Positions 27,648-37,348 are shown, counted from the first letter of the stretch. The stretch is 64,000 nt of DNA from Pseudoalteromonas luteoviolacea (GCF_018100925.1 NZ_JAGJEH010000004.1:434001-498000), one strand, 5' to 3'. The notes: a model not told the origin generated them from the letters alone. A program made the numbers and translations.

Positions 27648-27985
27648 AATACTACTCCATTCAAATTCGTATTTATTACTTTTAGTGGCCCTAAGGCTAT
27701 AGGTTTTAGAAACAAAAGAAAAGAGTATTAAAGCTTTAATTTTGATTTATTAACAAAAAATTTTTGTTCAGCATTTCAGGTAGTGTAAAGCGGTGTCTAG
27801 ACAAAAATGAGAGCGATTGAAAAACGTGCTAACTTTGATCGATTAACAGCCTATTATTGGGGTTGTACAACTTTTAAAAAGGAGTTTAGGAAACTATGAG
27901 TTCTGACAAACATCGATAAAATTGGCGACAACACCCAATCAAATAATGTGTCACTGGAGGCCACTTGGGCCTCAGACAATTTGCT
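27648..27985. other. Spacer between halogenase-like and SapC-family genes
   Basis: No gene. It holds a weak hairpin just after the halogenase stop (GAGGCC 27957-27962 with GGCCTC 27968-27973, no U-run) and presumably the SapC-family promoter. No copy of the LacI-type palindrome found upstream of the receptor is present. Confidence 0.5.
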
Positions 27986-29506
27986 TTATTGTTTGGCTAG
28001 TCCAAACTGGTGGATTTTTTCAAGCAAAGATTTATTGTCAATAGCCAACTCTCTTGCCTGCTTTTGTTGATATTTGATCGTACCAATTATGTCTGACATT
28101 CTTTTCAATTCAGCTGGTGAAATGAGATTTGAATCGACACTAGTTGGATAAGACATGCCATATAACACGTACAAATAGTTATCTATATCAAAAACGTCAA
28201 ATTTGCCACCAAAATCATAATTTGTAGGCACTTTATATTTCCAAAGTTCCAATTTTTCCTGAAGTGAGTCCGGGATAGATTCCGGCGATCTATTATCAAG
28301 CCAAAACTGACTATCACACCTATCAGAAATACAATAATGAAGCTTAATAAAATCAATGACCTTGTTCCACATATTGGTCACCGTGTTGTTGAAGTGTTTT
28401 GCTACTGTATCAAAAGCCATAGTGCTAGTTGGTAAGGTATCTGCCAACATTTTCGCCGTCACGTCAAATACCAACAATCCAGTTGCCTCCAAAGGTTCTA
28501 CAAAGCCTTGAGAAAGCCCCAGTGCTACACAGTTTTTGCTCCAAGCTTTACTTCTATACCCTACTTTCATATCAATACTGCGTACATTTAGACTGTCTAA
28601 ATTAGTGCCTATATAGTTTTCTAGTTCAGCGTATGCTTGCGTTTCGCTTGTATGATTCGATGAATACACATGACCAATACCTTTACGGCTGTATAAACCA
28701 ATATCCCAAATCCAGCCGGCGGTCTGGGCTGTTGAACGCGTATAAGAAGGAATTTGCTCATTGTCTGCGTATGGAATTTGAACTGCGAGCGCTTTATCTG
28801 CAAACAACACATCGCCTTTTGCCACAAATGGCGTTTTCATGGCTGTACCAAGCAATAGAGATCTAAATCCTGTGCAGTCGATATACAAATCAGCTGTTTC
28901 AACACCGGCGTCCGTCACCAAATGTGAAATCGCGCCGTCATTGTCCAAGGCAACTTCACTTAGTTCATTGTAGTGATGAATAACCCCCAAGTTATTGATT
29001 GCATTCTTTTTTAATAATTCTGAAAATGCGCCTGCATCGAGATGATAAGCATAGCTTGCGGCACCATCAAATTGCGGTTGAGTGATTAACTTTGGTGCTA
29101 AATTATGATCGCAGAGTGTCGATTGAAACCCGACAAAATCGGCAAAGTGGATACCAGAATTGTCATTGAGCCATGCCGTCACGAGGCCTAATTCAGAACT
29201 AAAAAAATCAAATGGGTGATAATATCGGTGAGTCTTACCAGCTTGCGGGGCCATCCAGTTCTCAAATGAGATCCCCTGCTTGAAAGCAACATTACACTCT
29301 TTGACAAATTCGCCTTCATCAATACCAAAATATTCGAGCGTTTGTCTCATCATTGGGACCGTGCCTTCTCCAACGCCAATGGTAGGAATATTTGCCGACT
29401 CAATTAATTTAACAACGGTTTCAGAACCTAAAAAACGCTTCCCCAGATGATTGGCTGCTAACCAGCCTGCGGTGCCACCACCAACAATAACGATTTTTTT
29501 AATCAT
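27986..29506 (-). CDS. Tryptophan-halogenase-like flavoprotein (FADH2-dependent halogenase family)
   Basis: A 506-aa flavoprotein related to PrnA/RebH. The FAD-binding motif is GGGTAGWLAA (9-18). A lysine at the place of the catalytic Lys is present (Lys76, NVAFKQGI), and the WxWxI signature is WIWDI (265-269). Start taken as ATG 29506; a TTG four codons upstream is unlikely. No natural-product genes or flavin reductase are near; instead it lies between a TonB receptor and a SapC-family gene, the sugar-utilisation type of context. Its real substrate is unknown, and halogenation of tryptophan should not be assumed. A strong terminator sits just before it. Confidence 0.85.
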   Translation of the reverse strand: MIKKIVIVGGGTAGWLAANHLGKRFLGSETVVKLIESANIPTIGVGEGTVPMMRQTLEYFGIDEGEFVKECNVAFKQGISFENWMAPQAGKTHRYYHPFDFFSSELGLVTAWLNDNSGIHFADFVGFQSTLCDHNLAPKLITQPQFDGAASYAYHLDAGAFSELLKKNAINNLGVIHHYNELSEVALDNDGAISHLVTDAGVETADLYIDCTGFRSLLLGTAMKTPFVAKGDVLFADKALAVQIPYADNEQIPSYTRSTAQTAGWIWDIGLYSRKGIGHVYSSNHTSETQAYAELENYIGTNLDSLNVRSIDMKVGYRSKAWSKNCVALGLSQGFVEPLEATGLLVFDVTAKMLADTLPTSTMAFDTVAKHFNNTVTNMWNKVIDFIKLHYCISDRCDSQFWLDNRSPESIPDSLQEKLELWKYKVPTNYDFGGKFDVFDIDNYLYVLYGMSYPTSVDSNLISPAELKRMSDIIGTIKYQQKQARELAIDNKSLLEKIHQFGLAKQ

Positions 29507-29513
29507 AATAAAT

Positions 29514-29538
29514 ACCAAAAAAGGAGCCGAAGCTCCTT
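29514..29538 (-). terminator. Terminator between TonB receptor and halogenase-like gene
   Basis: On the minus strand: AAGGAGC, tetraloop TTCG, GCTCCTT, then TTTTT. The 7-bp stem with a stable UUCG loop is a textbook terminator placed 23 bp after the receptor stop and only 8 bp before the halogenase start codon. It should make the receptor transcript far more abundant than the halogenase. Confidence 0.88.
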
Positions 29539-29560
29539 ATTTTCTTATAATTACTAGTTA

Positions 29561-32233
29561 TTAGTAACGTACAGAAACGCCTAGGCTGTAACGAGTAGCT
29601 TGCTCATATTCGTATAGAGGGAAGCCATCACTGAAGCCATTGTTAGCTTCGATAAATGCATTGTTACCGTACTGCTCTGCAGACTCACCTGTTAAGTTAA
29701 CAACATCAAATTTGATGTCAATGTTTTCATTGAAGTGATATACAGTGCTTAAATCAACTGAACCGAAGCCTTCGTGTAAACGGTTACCATAACCACCAGT
29801 TTCACGGATCATATAGCTGCTACGGTAGTTATATGAAAGACGCGCATAGAACAAGTCGTTTTCATAGTAACCAGTTAAGTTGTAAGCATACTTAGAGCTG
29901 TCGCTTAGCTCAAGGTTGCCATCAGTGAATACGCGAGTTACTTCACCGTTACCATTAGTAAACTCAGTAGTGTCAGCTTCGCCTTTGGTATAAGTGTAGT
30001 TAACCATCGAACCGAAACCATTACCGAAGTCTTGCTGGTACTGGAATTCGATACCTTGCACTTTACCACCTGGACCATTGAAGTTTTCTTCAATTGTCCA
30101 ACCATTTGCTGCTTCTTCTGGAGATAGCGCAGGTAGGCCAAGTCTAGAAATATCGTCAGCAGTTGCGTCGCGACGGTTGATAACGATAAAGTTGTCTACG
30201 TCTTTGATGAAAGCAGTTAGCGCTAATAGTGAGCTTGAGTTAAAGTACCATTCAACACCTACTTCTGCTTGGTTCGCTGTAAATGGAACTAGACCAGGGT
30301 TACCAAGAGCAACTCTTTGGTCATCGGCTTGCTCGTTCGCTACGCCCGATAGTGAAGGGTTGAAGTACATGTCATTGTACTGTGGACGCGTCATTACTTT
30401 TGATGCAGCGATACGTAAAATCTTATCGTCCGCTAAGTCATAAGCAAAGTTCACACTTGGTAGTACTTCACTGTAGTCTGCCGCTTCAACTGTACGTTGA
30501 TTTGCTAGACCTTCTTTATAGTAAATTGATGAAGCGTCAGTTTGCGCATAACGGATACCGAAGTTACCACGGTAGTTTTCGCCGCTGTACTTAGCCATTA
30601 TGTAGATTGACGTATTTTCTTCTTCAATGTGGCTGTAAGCACCAAAGTCTTCAGTTCTACCTTGGATGCTCGACTTAGCCCAGCTCTTCATTGCATCGAT
30701 GTCATAGCGACGGATCTTAAGGTCGTCAGCACCTACATCGAATGTGCCATGATTTGTACCGTCAAGTACGTATACTGGGTTGAAACAACCTGTCGTTACG
30801 TCTTCAGTACATAGGTTTTGGTTAAACTCAAAACGTCTGCTTGTCGCTTCGTGTTCAGCGTATCTGAAGCCAACTTTAACCGAGTTGATGAAGTCATGGT
30901 CAAGCATATATTCAAAATCTGCTTGGATGAATTGCTCTTCATCAGTCTTAGGCGTTGCATTGAAGTTGCTGCCTGTACCCATTGCAAACGCACCGTTTGG
31001 AGTATCTGCAGTTACACCCGGCGTGTAAGTTGCCAAGTCAAATCCTGCTGGTAAGTTCCACTTGTGATGACCTGATGTAAAGTCATATGTACCAGCAGAG
31101 ATATCAGCATTAGAATTTGGGTTCATTACCATTTCGAAATCAGTACCACCAGAAGAGGTCGTTTCACCGATAACAAATTCAAGCTTATAGTTGTCGCCTG
31201 CGTATTCTACTTTCAGATCTAGATAATCTGAGTTCATCGTCGCTTCACGTGGACGCATTTGAGCAAATGCAACGTTCATTGCACCTGCCACAGGAACGCC
31301 CGGAGTCGCTTCTGAACCATTACCGTGGATATATGCTGTTGTCGCATCATCTGCACCACGAGTTAACCACATCGCATAGTTCGTATTGTTTGCGTCCATC
31401 TTCATGTCAAGATAGTTAACAACAAAGCTTAAAGAATCTGTTGGTGCGTACTCGATTGAAGTTGTGAAAGCGCTACGCTCACGCTCTTGCTCAAATCCAA
31501 CTGGACCACTACCCCAAGCCCAAAACGCTTCGTTTCCTTGACGCTGTAATTGACGAGTTTGCTGTACAGCTGAGAATAAGAAACCTAAGTTCTCATCATT
31601 GTTTTTCCAGCTATACATGCCTGAATATTGTGGATCAGTTTCGCCTGAATCATCAGAGTGAGAAAACTCAAGTGAACCGTATACTGTGTTTGCATCTAGT
31701 TCTAATGGAGTACGAGTCTTTACGATTACTGTACCACCTACACCACCTTCGATGATATCCGCTTGAGAAGACTTATAGACTTCTAGGCCACCAACTAGTT
31801 CTGATGGTAAAAGTGTGTAGTTGAATGAACGCTTTGCCGGCTCAAGTACGAACCAACCTGTAGAAGCTACGTTCTGACCATTTAAAGTTGTCTTTGTGAA
31901 GTCAGCACCTGCACCACGGATAGAAACCGCATCACCTTCACCAAACTGGCCTTGAATTGTAATACCAGGTACACGCTTCAGTGACTCTGCAATGTTTTTA
32001 TCTGGAAACTTACCAATATCTTCCGCAGTGATTGCATCTACTACACCTTCAGCGAAGCGCTTAGTATTTAGAGATGCTTCTAAAGAACGACGGATACCAC
32101 GTACTTCAATTACTTCTACGTCTTCTTTGGCTTGAGTACCGCTATCAGCAACTGCTACACCAGATACACCTGCGGTAAACGCAAGACCAATGTTTGCAGC
32201 TAGTAAACTTTTCTTAAAATTATTAGCTAACAC
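29561..32233 (-). CDS. TonB-dependent outer-membrane receptor (sugar-type, TonB-Xanth-Caul-like)
   Basis: An 890-aa receptor for active, TonB-energised uptake across the outer membrane. A signal peptide covers about 1-29 (LLAANIGLAFTAGVSGVAVA). The plug domain follows (about 40-170; EVRGIRRSLEASLNTKRFAE, KFPDKNIAESLKRVPGI, VSIRGAGADFTKTTLNGQ) and then a 22-strand-type barrel ending in an aromatic residue (SLGVSVRY). The plug pattern is that of receptors for oligosaccharides rather than siderophores. Start is GTG 32233 with AAGGGG 7 nt upstream. Two LacI-type palindromes lie upstream, and metabolic genes for glucose 6-phosphate share the same site, suggesting a sugar ligand; the ligand itself is unknown. 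Confidence 0.9.
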   Translation of the reverse strand: MLANNFKKSLLAANIGLAFTAGVSGVAVADSGTQAKEDVEVIEVRGIRRSLEASLNTKRFAEGVVDAITAEDIGKFPDKNIAESLKRVPGITIQGQFGEGDAVSIRGAGADFTKTTLNGQNVASTGWFVLEPAKRSFNYTLLPSELVGGLEVYKSSQADIIEGGVGGTVIVKTRTPLELDANTVYGSLEFSHSDDSGETDPQYSGMYSWKNNDENLGFLFSAVQQTRQLQRQGNEAFWAWGSGPVGFEQERERSAFTTSIEYAPTDSLSFVVNYLDMKMDANNTNYAMWLTRGADDATTAYIHGNGSEATPGVPVAGAMNVAFAQMRPREATMNSDYLDLKVEYAGDNYKLEFVIGETTSSGGTDFEMVMNPNSNADISAGTYDFTSGHHKWNLPAGFDLATYTPGVTADTPNGAFAMGTGSNFNATPKTDEEQFIQADFEYMLDHDFINSVKVGFRYAEHEATSRRFEFNQNLCTEDVTTGCFNPVYVLDGTNHGTFDVGADDLKIRRYDIDAMKSWAKSSIQGRTEDFGAYSHIEEENTSIYIMAKYSGENYRGNFGIRYAQTDASSIYYKEGLANQRTVEAADYSEVLPSVNFAYDLADDKILRIAASKVMTRPQYNDMYFNPSLSGVANEQADDQRVALGNPGLVPFTANQAEVGVEWYFNSSSLLALTAFIKDVDNFIVINRRDATADDISRLGLPALSPEEAANGWTIEENFNGPGGKVQGIEFQYQQDFGNGFGSMVNYTYTKGEADTTEFTNGNGEVTRVFTDGNLELSDSSKYAYNLTGYYENDLFYARLSYNYRSSYMIRETGGYGNRLHEGFGSVDLSTVYHFNENIDIKFDVVNLTGESAEQYGNNAFIEANNGFSDGFPLYEYEQATRYSLGVSVRY

Positions 32234-32286
32234 AGGATTCCCCTTGAATCATTTTGTTGGTTTTTAAATCACTTCTGCCCAGTGAT

Positions 32287-32304
32287 GATGACAACGCTGT
32301 CATC
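32287..32304 (-). promoter_or_regulatory. LacI-family operator, proximal site of the TonB receptor gene
   Basis: GATGACAACGCTGTCATC has perfect 7-bp arms around a CpG-centred ACGC core, the typical form of LacI-family operators. It lies 54-71 bp upstream of the receptor start. Identical cores occur at 32606 and 37361, next to a LacI-family gene. Confidence 0.8.
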
Positions 32305-32605
32305 TAATAACAAACCATACACCCAAAATTACATAATCGCTACATGTTTTTTAAACAAAAACGTTAAAATTTTTCACTTAAATTTATAACACATTGTTTA
32401 ATATAGGATTATATGTTCTTTGGTTATACTTTGTTACAAACGCGTACTAATATAACACATGATATGCATAAATCTGTAGTTTATGAGGTGATTGATACAA
32501 AATTTCTGTATCTAAATAAGTGACTGCATAATATTAATGCAATATTGGAAGAGTTGATCAATATAATAGCCTGGGCAGAAGCTGTTCAAGGTGATAACCA
32601 TTCTC

Positions 32606-32623
32606 AATGACAACGCTGTCATT
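32606..32623 (-). promoter_or_regulatory. LacI-family operator, distal site
   Basis: AATGACAACGCTGTCATT is a second copy with full 7-bp arms. It lies 319 bp from the proximal site, a distance that could allow DNA looping by a tetrameric repressor. It may alternatively serve an undetected promoter. Confidence 0.75.
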
Positions 32624-33083
32624 TTAAGGCATTTTACTCGGCGTGTCCAGTAAAAGCTAAAATACAGCTACCCTTGCGGGACTACAAACAAAAAATAACG
32701 GATCAGTTTGAAAATTAAGAAATTAATTTTTCATCTCGTCGAAAGACGTATCATTAAGTGCAATAAAGCCTGTCAAGATCTAGACGAAACACACGCTTTT
32801 TATTATAACGAATACTAATAAAGTATGTATTTTTTAAAGATAAACCTTATGCTATCTAGAGTATTTAGGTTTTCCAAAGGCATACCGATTGTACTCTCCA
32901 CAAATATCAAACAAATTTTTTATAAAGACCTGCTATTTAGATTAATTGACTATTACGGCTGTCGTACTGTGGTATCTAGTACAACTTGACGTCAAAGCAG
33001 TGCTGATATCGTTAGTTTTTTCAATATAGAAATGTATGTGAATGAAGAAAGTAAGAAGGTTTAAAAGGAAATAAAGATGAAGG

Positions 33084-33122
33084 AATTAGGAAAAATGCAC
33101 TCAAGGTGCAATTTTCCTAATT
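33084..33122 (-). terminator. Terminator-like hairpin after zwf-pgl
   Basis: 17-nt arms (33084-33100 and 33106-33122) pair at 16 of 17 positions, with 5-nt loop TCAAG. The stem includes an A-run/T-run but no U-tract follows outside the stem. It begins 8 bp after the pgl stop. Confidence 0.7.
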
Positions 33123-33129
33123 AAAAGAC

Positions 33130-33840
33130 TTAAGGGCACCAGAAAACACTTAGCTTTAAATCAGGCAACCCCAAAACAGCTCTTAGTGGTATATCCAATT
33201 CTGATCCCTGCTGTTTAGCTTGTTCATACATCGCGCGCTTTTCTTCGCCGCTAATCAACAAAATCGCATGTTGTGTATTTGCAATACCAGCCAACGTCAA
33301 GCTCATACGTTCAGTGATACTGCCTGTCACTTCACTCTCATTAGCATTAATTGCACACACAAGTTGCTCTGTTTTCAATGCCGCGTCTAAGCCTTCAGCA
33401 TGAGGAAACAATGAAGCTGTATGACCATCAGGCCCCATGCCTAATATAGTAACATCGAACGGCGTCTTTAATGTTTGATAGCGCGCTTCGACTTCTTCTT
33501 GACCAACAACAGCCGTACTTGCGCCATTTTTCATGGTTACAAATTGGGCACTTGATGCTTTATCTTGTAATAGCGTATTTTTGATAAAAGCTTCATTAGA
33601 CTTTTCATGACTTGGTGAAACCCAACGTTCATCAACCATAGCTACCGTTACTTTGCTCCAATCAAGATCCAGACTTGATAGACGTTTGTATGCCGGTGCA
33701 GGTGATGACCCGCCAGATACTAACATACTTGCCTTTGAGTCACCTTCAAGTGCAGAATTCAAAGTACTTTCTAAAATGGATGCTAAATGCTCAGTCATCG
33801 CATCTTTTGAGTCAAAAAACTGCTCGTGTATGATCGCCAT
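33130..33840 (-). CDS. pgl: 6-phosphogluconolactonase
   Basis: A 236-aa DevB-type lactonase converting 6-phosphogluconolactone to 6-phosphogluconate. The substrate loop is visible in MLVSGGSSPAPAYKRLS (sugar-isomerase-like fold), VAMVDERWVSPSHEKSNE and ILGMGPDGHTASLFP. Its ATG overlaps the zwf stop (TAATG at 33838-33842), so translation is coupled to the preceding pathway enzyme. A strong hairpin follows. The edd-eda part of the usual zwf cluster is not adjacent. Confidence 0.93.
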   Translation of the reverse strand: MAIIHEQFFDSKDAMTEHLASILESTLNSALEGDSKASMLVSGGSSPAPAYKRLSSLDLDWSKVTVAMVDERWVSPSHEKSNEAFIKNTLLQDKASSAQFVTMKNGASTAVVGQEEVEARYQTLKTPFDVTILGMGPDGHTASLFPHAEGLDAALKTEQLVCAINANESEVTGSITERMSLTLAGIANTQHAILLISGEEKRAMYEQAKQQGSELDIPLRAVLGLPDLKLSVFWCP

Positions 33841-35312
33841 TAGTTATTTTCTCCAACGTTAAACCAAGCGTGGTCCTTTTCAGCTAATAATTCATCGGCT
33901 GACTCAGGTCCCCAAGAACCCGCACGATAAAGCGCTGGTGTCCCTTTTTCTTGCCATCTTGCAATAATTGGGTCAATCCACTTCCACGCCTGTCTTACTT
34001 CATCTCTGTGAATAAACAACGATGGGTTATTCGCCGCCGCATCCAACATCAAACGTTTGTATGCATCTGAATGAAATCCATTGCTGTATTTTTCGCTTAA
34101 TTCAATGTTAAGAGTAACGGGCTCAAGCTGCATTTCTAAGTTATCTAACCTTTTCGACATCAGTGTCAACTGAATGCTTTCCTCAGGTTGTAGTCTTATG
34201 ATTAATCGGTTTGGTAAGATTGGCCCAACTGTGTCGTCATATACATTGTGAGAAACTGGCTTATATTCGACAACAATTTCAGCACAACGTTGCTTCATTC
34301 GTTTGCCCGTTCTTAAGTAGAAAGGTACGCCAGACCAACGCCAGTTATCAATGTGAGCACGAATTGCGACAAATGTCTCTGTTGTGCTTGACCCTTCCCC
34401 TAACTCTTCTAAATAACCAGGAACTAGATTACCGTTTAACTCCCCAGGAACGTATTGACCTCGTACTACGTTTGAATCAACCAACTCATCTGTAAGTGGT
34501 CGTAACGCTTCCAAAACTTTCAATTTTTCATTGCGAATACGGTTAGCATTTAGCTTATGTGGTGACTCCATCGCAACGAGGCAAAGCAGCTGAAGTAGGT
34601 GGTTTTGCACCATATCTCTTAATGCACCAGCTTTATCGTAAAAGCCAGCTCGGCTCTCTAGACCAACAGTTTCCGAAATACTGATTTGAATATTATCAAT
34701 GGTTTTTGCGTCCCATAGGTTTTCAAAAAGTACATTTGAAAATCTAAGGGCCATTAGGTTTTGAACCGTTTCTTTACCTAAGTAATGGTCAATTCGGAAG
34801 ATCTGGTCTTCATCAAAAAACTCAGCAATTTTTGCGTTTATTTCTTCTGCTGATTCACCACAATAACCGATTGGTTTCTCAACCACTACGCGTGAATTTT
34901 CACTGATCAACGATTTTTTAGAAAGAAGTTCGCAGCAGGTACCGTAAACGGCTGGAGGTAATGACAGGTAGAATACTCGAGATTTATCATTGTCATCTTG
35001 CTCTAGAATATTTCTTAATACATCCCAGTTGTCATCGGCTTCTGTGACATTGACAACAACAGGCACGATGAACTTAGAAAAGGCATTCCAGTCAGTTTGG
35101 TTGTATTCTCCCTGACCTAAATGCTGTTGAAGTGCTTTCCCTGCGGTTTCTACATATTCGTTTCTTTTATTTTCTTCTCGAACAGTCGGTAGAATACGGC
35201 TACCTTCGGGCAAGTTGCCTTCTTGATATGCACGATACATAGCTGGCAACAATTTTCTCAACGCTAAGTCGCCGCCCCCACCAAAAATTACGATATCAAA
35301 TGGATTAAGCAT
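33840..35312 (-). CDS. zwf: Glucose-6-phosphate 1-dehydrogenase
   Basis: A 490-aa NADP-dependent enzyme that commits glucose 6-phosphate to the pentose phosphate or Entner-Doudoroff route. The coenzyme loop is FGGGGDLALRK (10-20), the substrate motif EKPIG (145-149), and the active-site signature RIDHYLGKE (173-181). It overlaps pgl by one base. I find no HexR palindrome or LacI-type site in the 321 bp upstream, so its control may differ from that of pgi. Confidence 0.95.
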   Translation of the reverse strand: MLNPFDIVIFGGGGDLALRKLLPAMYRAYQEGNLPEGSRILPTVREENKRNEYVETAGKALQQHLGQGEYNQTDWNAFSKFIVPVVVNVTEADDNWDVLRNILEQDDNDKSRVFYLSLPPAVYGTCCELLSKKSLISENSRVVVEKPIGYCGESAEEINAKIAEFFDEDQIFRIDHYLGKETVQNLMALRFSNVLFENLWDAKTIDNIQISISETVGLESRAGFYDKAGALRDMVQNHLLQLLCLVAMESPHKLNANRIRNEKLKVLEALRPLTDELVDSNVVRGQYVPGELNGNLVPGYLEELGEGSSTTETFVAIRAHIDNWRWSGVPFYLRTGKRMKQRCAEIVVEYKPVSHNVYDDTVGPILPNRLIIRLQPEESIQLTLMSKRLDNLEMQLEPVTLNIELSEKYSNGFHSDAYKRLMLDAAANNPSLFIHRDEVRQAWKWIDPIIARWQEKGTPALYRAGSWGPESADELLAEKDHAWFNVGENN

Positions 35313-35633
35313 AATTATTTCTCACAAGGTTAGGCGCGCAGTCATTACTCTAAAGAGAACACGCGCTACAATCAAAACCGTTTGGTGTTTTCGGTAAACA
35401 TGCCAAACACAACTTCACTTATAGGATTGAATTCGTTCTCAGACCACTATTTTGCTTGGTTTGAAGAAGAAAGTTACCAAGCACTCATTCAGTATATTTA
35501 AACGCTTTAGATGTCTTAATAAAAATGAGTCTTAGGGGCTCTGTAATTCCTCTCACAAAAATACAGGCCCTAAGTACTCCAGCGCTACCCGTTCAAAGGT
35601 ATTCTTTACATTTGTTGCTATCAAGCAACGTTA
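35313..35633. other. Spacer between pgi and zwf with a long inverted repeat
   Basis: No gene. It contains CTTAGGG (35531-35537) matched by CCCTAAG (35568-35574), extended by CTGTA / TACAG with one or two mismatches, giving a stem around a roughly 20-nt loop. There is no U-run, so it is a poor intrinsic terminator. It may be a processing site or a terminator of another kind between pgi and zwf. Confidence 0.45.
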
Positions 35634-37280
35634 TTATTTGTTTCTATTTTGCTTGTAGTAAGCAATTAACCCAGACGTCGAACTATCGTGTTCGTGACTG
35701 ATATTTTCGTTCGTTAATTCGGCTTCAATGTTACTTGCCAAGCCCTTGCCGAGCTCTACGCCCCATTGGTCAAACGAACAAACGCTTAAAATGATGCCTT
35801 GACAGAAAATCTTATGTTCATACATTGCAATCAAACGACCAACGGCTTTCGCATCTACTTTATCTAAAATGATTGACGTAGTAGGACGGTTGCCTTTATG
35901 AATTTTATGAGCGACGAGTTGCTCAATTTCACTCTCAGACTTACCTTTTCCTGTTAGTTCCGCTCGAACTTGACTTTCATCTACGCCAGCCATCATCGCC
36001 TCGGTCTGTGCGAAAAAGTTAGATAGCAAAACATCATGATGCTTTCCAAGTGCTACCTGAGGCTCTACTGAAGCAATAAAGTCTGCTGGTACAATGACAT
36101 TGCCTTGGTGTAAGCATTGATAAAACGCATGCTGTCCATTAATTCCTGTCATTCCCCAAATAATCGGCACAGTTGTATAAGGTACAGTTTGACCGTTAAA
36201 TGTTACATGTTTGCCATTACTTTCCATTTCGCCTTGTTGAAGGTAAGCAGGCAACATATGTAGAGCCTGATCGTAAGGCAAAATCGCTTGTGAAGTATGA
36301 CCTAAAAAGCTTGTATTCCAAACACTTAACAGCGCCATAATAAGAGGGATATTGTGCTCAAACTCAGCTGTTTTAAAGTGAGTATCTATCTCAAAAGCAC
36401 CTTCTAAAACCTCAACAAAGGTTTCATAACCAAGGTACAATGCGATTGGCAGTCCAATAGCACTCCACAATGAGAATCGTCCACCTACCCAATCCCACAT
36501 GGTAAATACATTTTCATCTGCAATACCAAACGCACGTGTTTTTTCTAAGTTGGTGCTCACCGCAACAAAGTGTTTTGCCACGGCGCTTTTGTCTTGGGCG
36601 CTTTCTAAAAACCAGTCAACTGCAGAGCGCGCATTATTCATGGTCTCTGATGTGGTGAACGTCTTGGAAGAAATCACAAATAGAGTCGTTTCTGGCTGAA
36701 TTTTTTTCAATACCTGTGCCAGCTGCACACCATCCACATTCGATACGTAATGAACGTTTAGTTTACCGTCGCTATATGCACTTAAAGCTTCCGTTACCAT
36801 TTGTGGGCCTAAGTTTGAACCGCCCACACCAATAGCAACAATATCTTTTACAGCTTGCCCTGTATAACCTGTCCATTCACCACTTCGAACTCGGTCAGTG
36901 AAAACTTTCATCTTTTCAAGTTCAGCTTGAACTTGCTCTGTGACATTTACGCCATCAACATAAATTGGAGACGCTTCTCTGTTTCTAAGTGCTACGTGCA
37001 ATACAGCTCGGTCTTCTGTGAAATTAATTTTTTCCCCAGAAAACATCTTGTCACGCCAAGATGTAACATCGGTCTCTTTCGCCAGCTGTATTAATTGTTC
37101 GAACACCGAGTCATTGATGAGCTGTTTAGAGAAATCAAAAAGTACGCCTGGTATTTGGCGAGAAAATTTATCGAAGCGCCCGCTATCAGCCTCAAAAAGA
37201 GTCTTCAAATGCTGTTCTTTTAGTTGTTCTGATGCTGCTGATAATGCTTGCCAACTTGCTAACGTTGTACGGCAATTCAT
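35634..37280 (-). CDS. pgi: Glucose-6-phosphate isomerase
   Basis: A 548-aa enzyme interconverting glucose 6-phosphate and fructose 6-phosphate. I set the start at ATG 37280 (MNCRTTLASWQALSAA), with AGGGG 8 nt upstream and alignment to the E. coli N-terminus; an upstream TTG would add 16 unsupported residues. Signature segments include FSGEKINFTEDRAVLHVALR, IGVGGSNLGPQMVTEAL, SSKTFTTSETM and WGVELGKGLASNIEAEL. The promoter carries a LacI-type operator over its -35 element, beside the divergent repressor gene. Confidence 0.95.
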   Translation of the reverse strand: MNCRTTLASWQALSAASEQLKEQHLKTLFEADSGRFDKFSRQIPGVLFDFSKQLINDSVFEQLIQLAKETDVTSWRDKMFSGEKINFTEDRAVLHVALRNREASPIYVDGVNVTEQVQAELEKMKVFTDRVRSGEWTGYTGQAVKDIVAIGVGGSNLGPQMVTEALSAYSDGKLNVHYVSNVDGVQLAQVLKKIQPETTLFVISSKTFTTSETMNNARSAVDWFLESAQDKSAVAKHFVAVSTNLEKTRAFGIADENVFTMWDWVGGRFSLWSAIGLPIALYLGYETFVEVLEGAFEIDTHFKTAEFEHNIPLIMALLSVWNTSFLGHTSQAILPYDQALHMLPAYLQQGEMESNGKHVTFNGQTVPYTTVPIIWGMTGINGQHAFYQCLHQGNVIVPADFIASVEPQVALGKHHDVLLSNFFAQTEAMMAGVDESQVRAELTGKGKSESEIEQLVAHKIHKGNRPTTSIILDKVDAKAVGRLIAMYEHKIFCQGIILSVCSFDQWGVELGKGLASNIEAELTNENISHEHDSSTSGLIAYYKQNRNK

Positions 37281-37348
37281 AATTTTTCCCCTAGCGATGA
37301 TAGTGTGCCAAATACATAAAATACACACATAAACATATTCGAGCGTTA

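Larger units (their letters stand above)
32234..33083. other. Long regulatory intergenic region upstream of the TonB receptor
   Basis: About 850 bp without a credible gene. It contains two copies of the palindrome TGACAACGCTGTCA (32287-32304 and 32606-32623). A short stem TTTTACT / AGTAAAA (32632-32638, 32649-32655) lies beside the distal copy. The rest is AT-rich. It could include remnants of a lost divergent gene, but I see no recognisable fragment. Confidence 0.6.

Noticed and set aside
27887..27919. Tiny plus-strand ORF with an AAGGAG site between SapC and halogenase genes
   Set aside because: It would encode seven residues only and is antisense to no gene signal; probably chance or a fossil.
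27986..29506. Halogenated natural-product biosynthetic cluster
   Set aside because: No synthetase, flavin reductase or tailoring genes are near; the context is sugar uptake.
35313..35633. HexR or LacI-type operator upstream of zwf
   Set aside because: I found no TGTAATTAAATTACA-like or TGACAACGCTGTCA-like sequence; only an unrelated inverted repeat.
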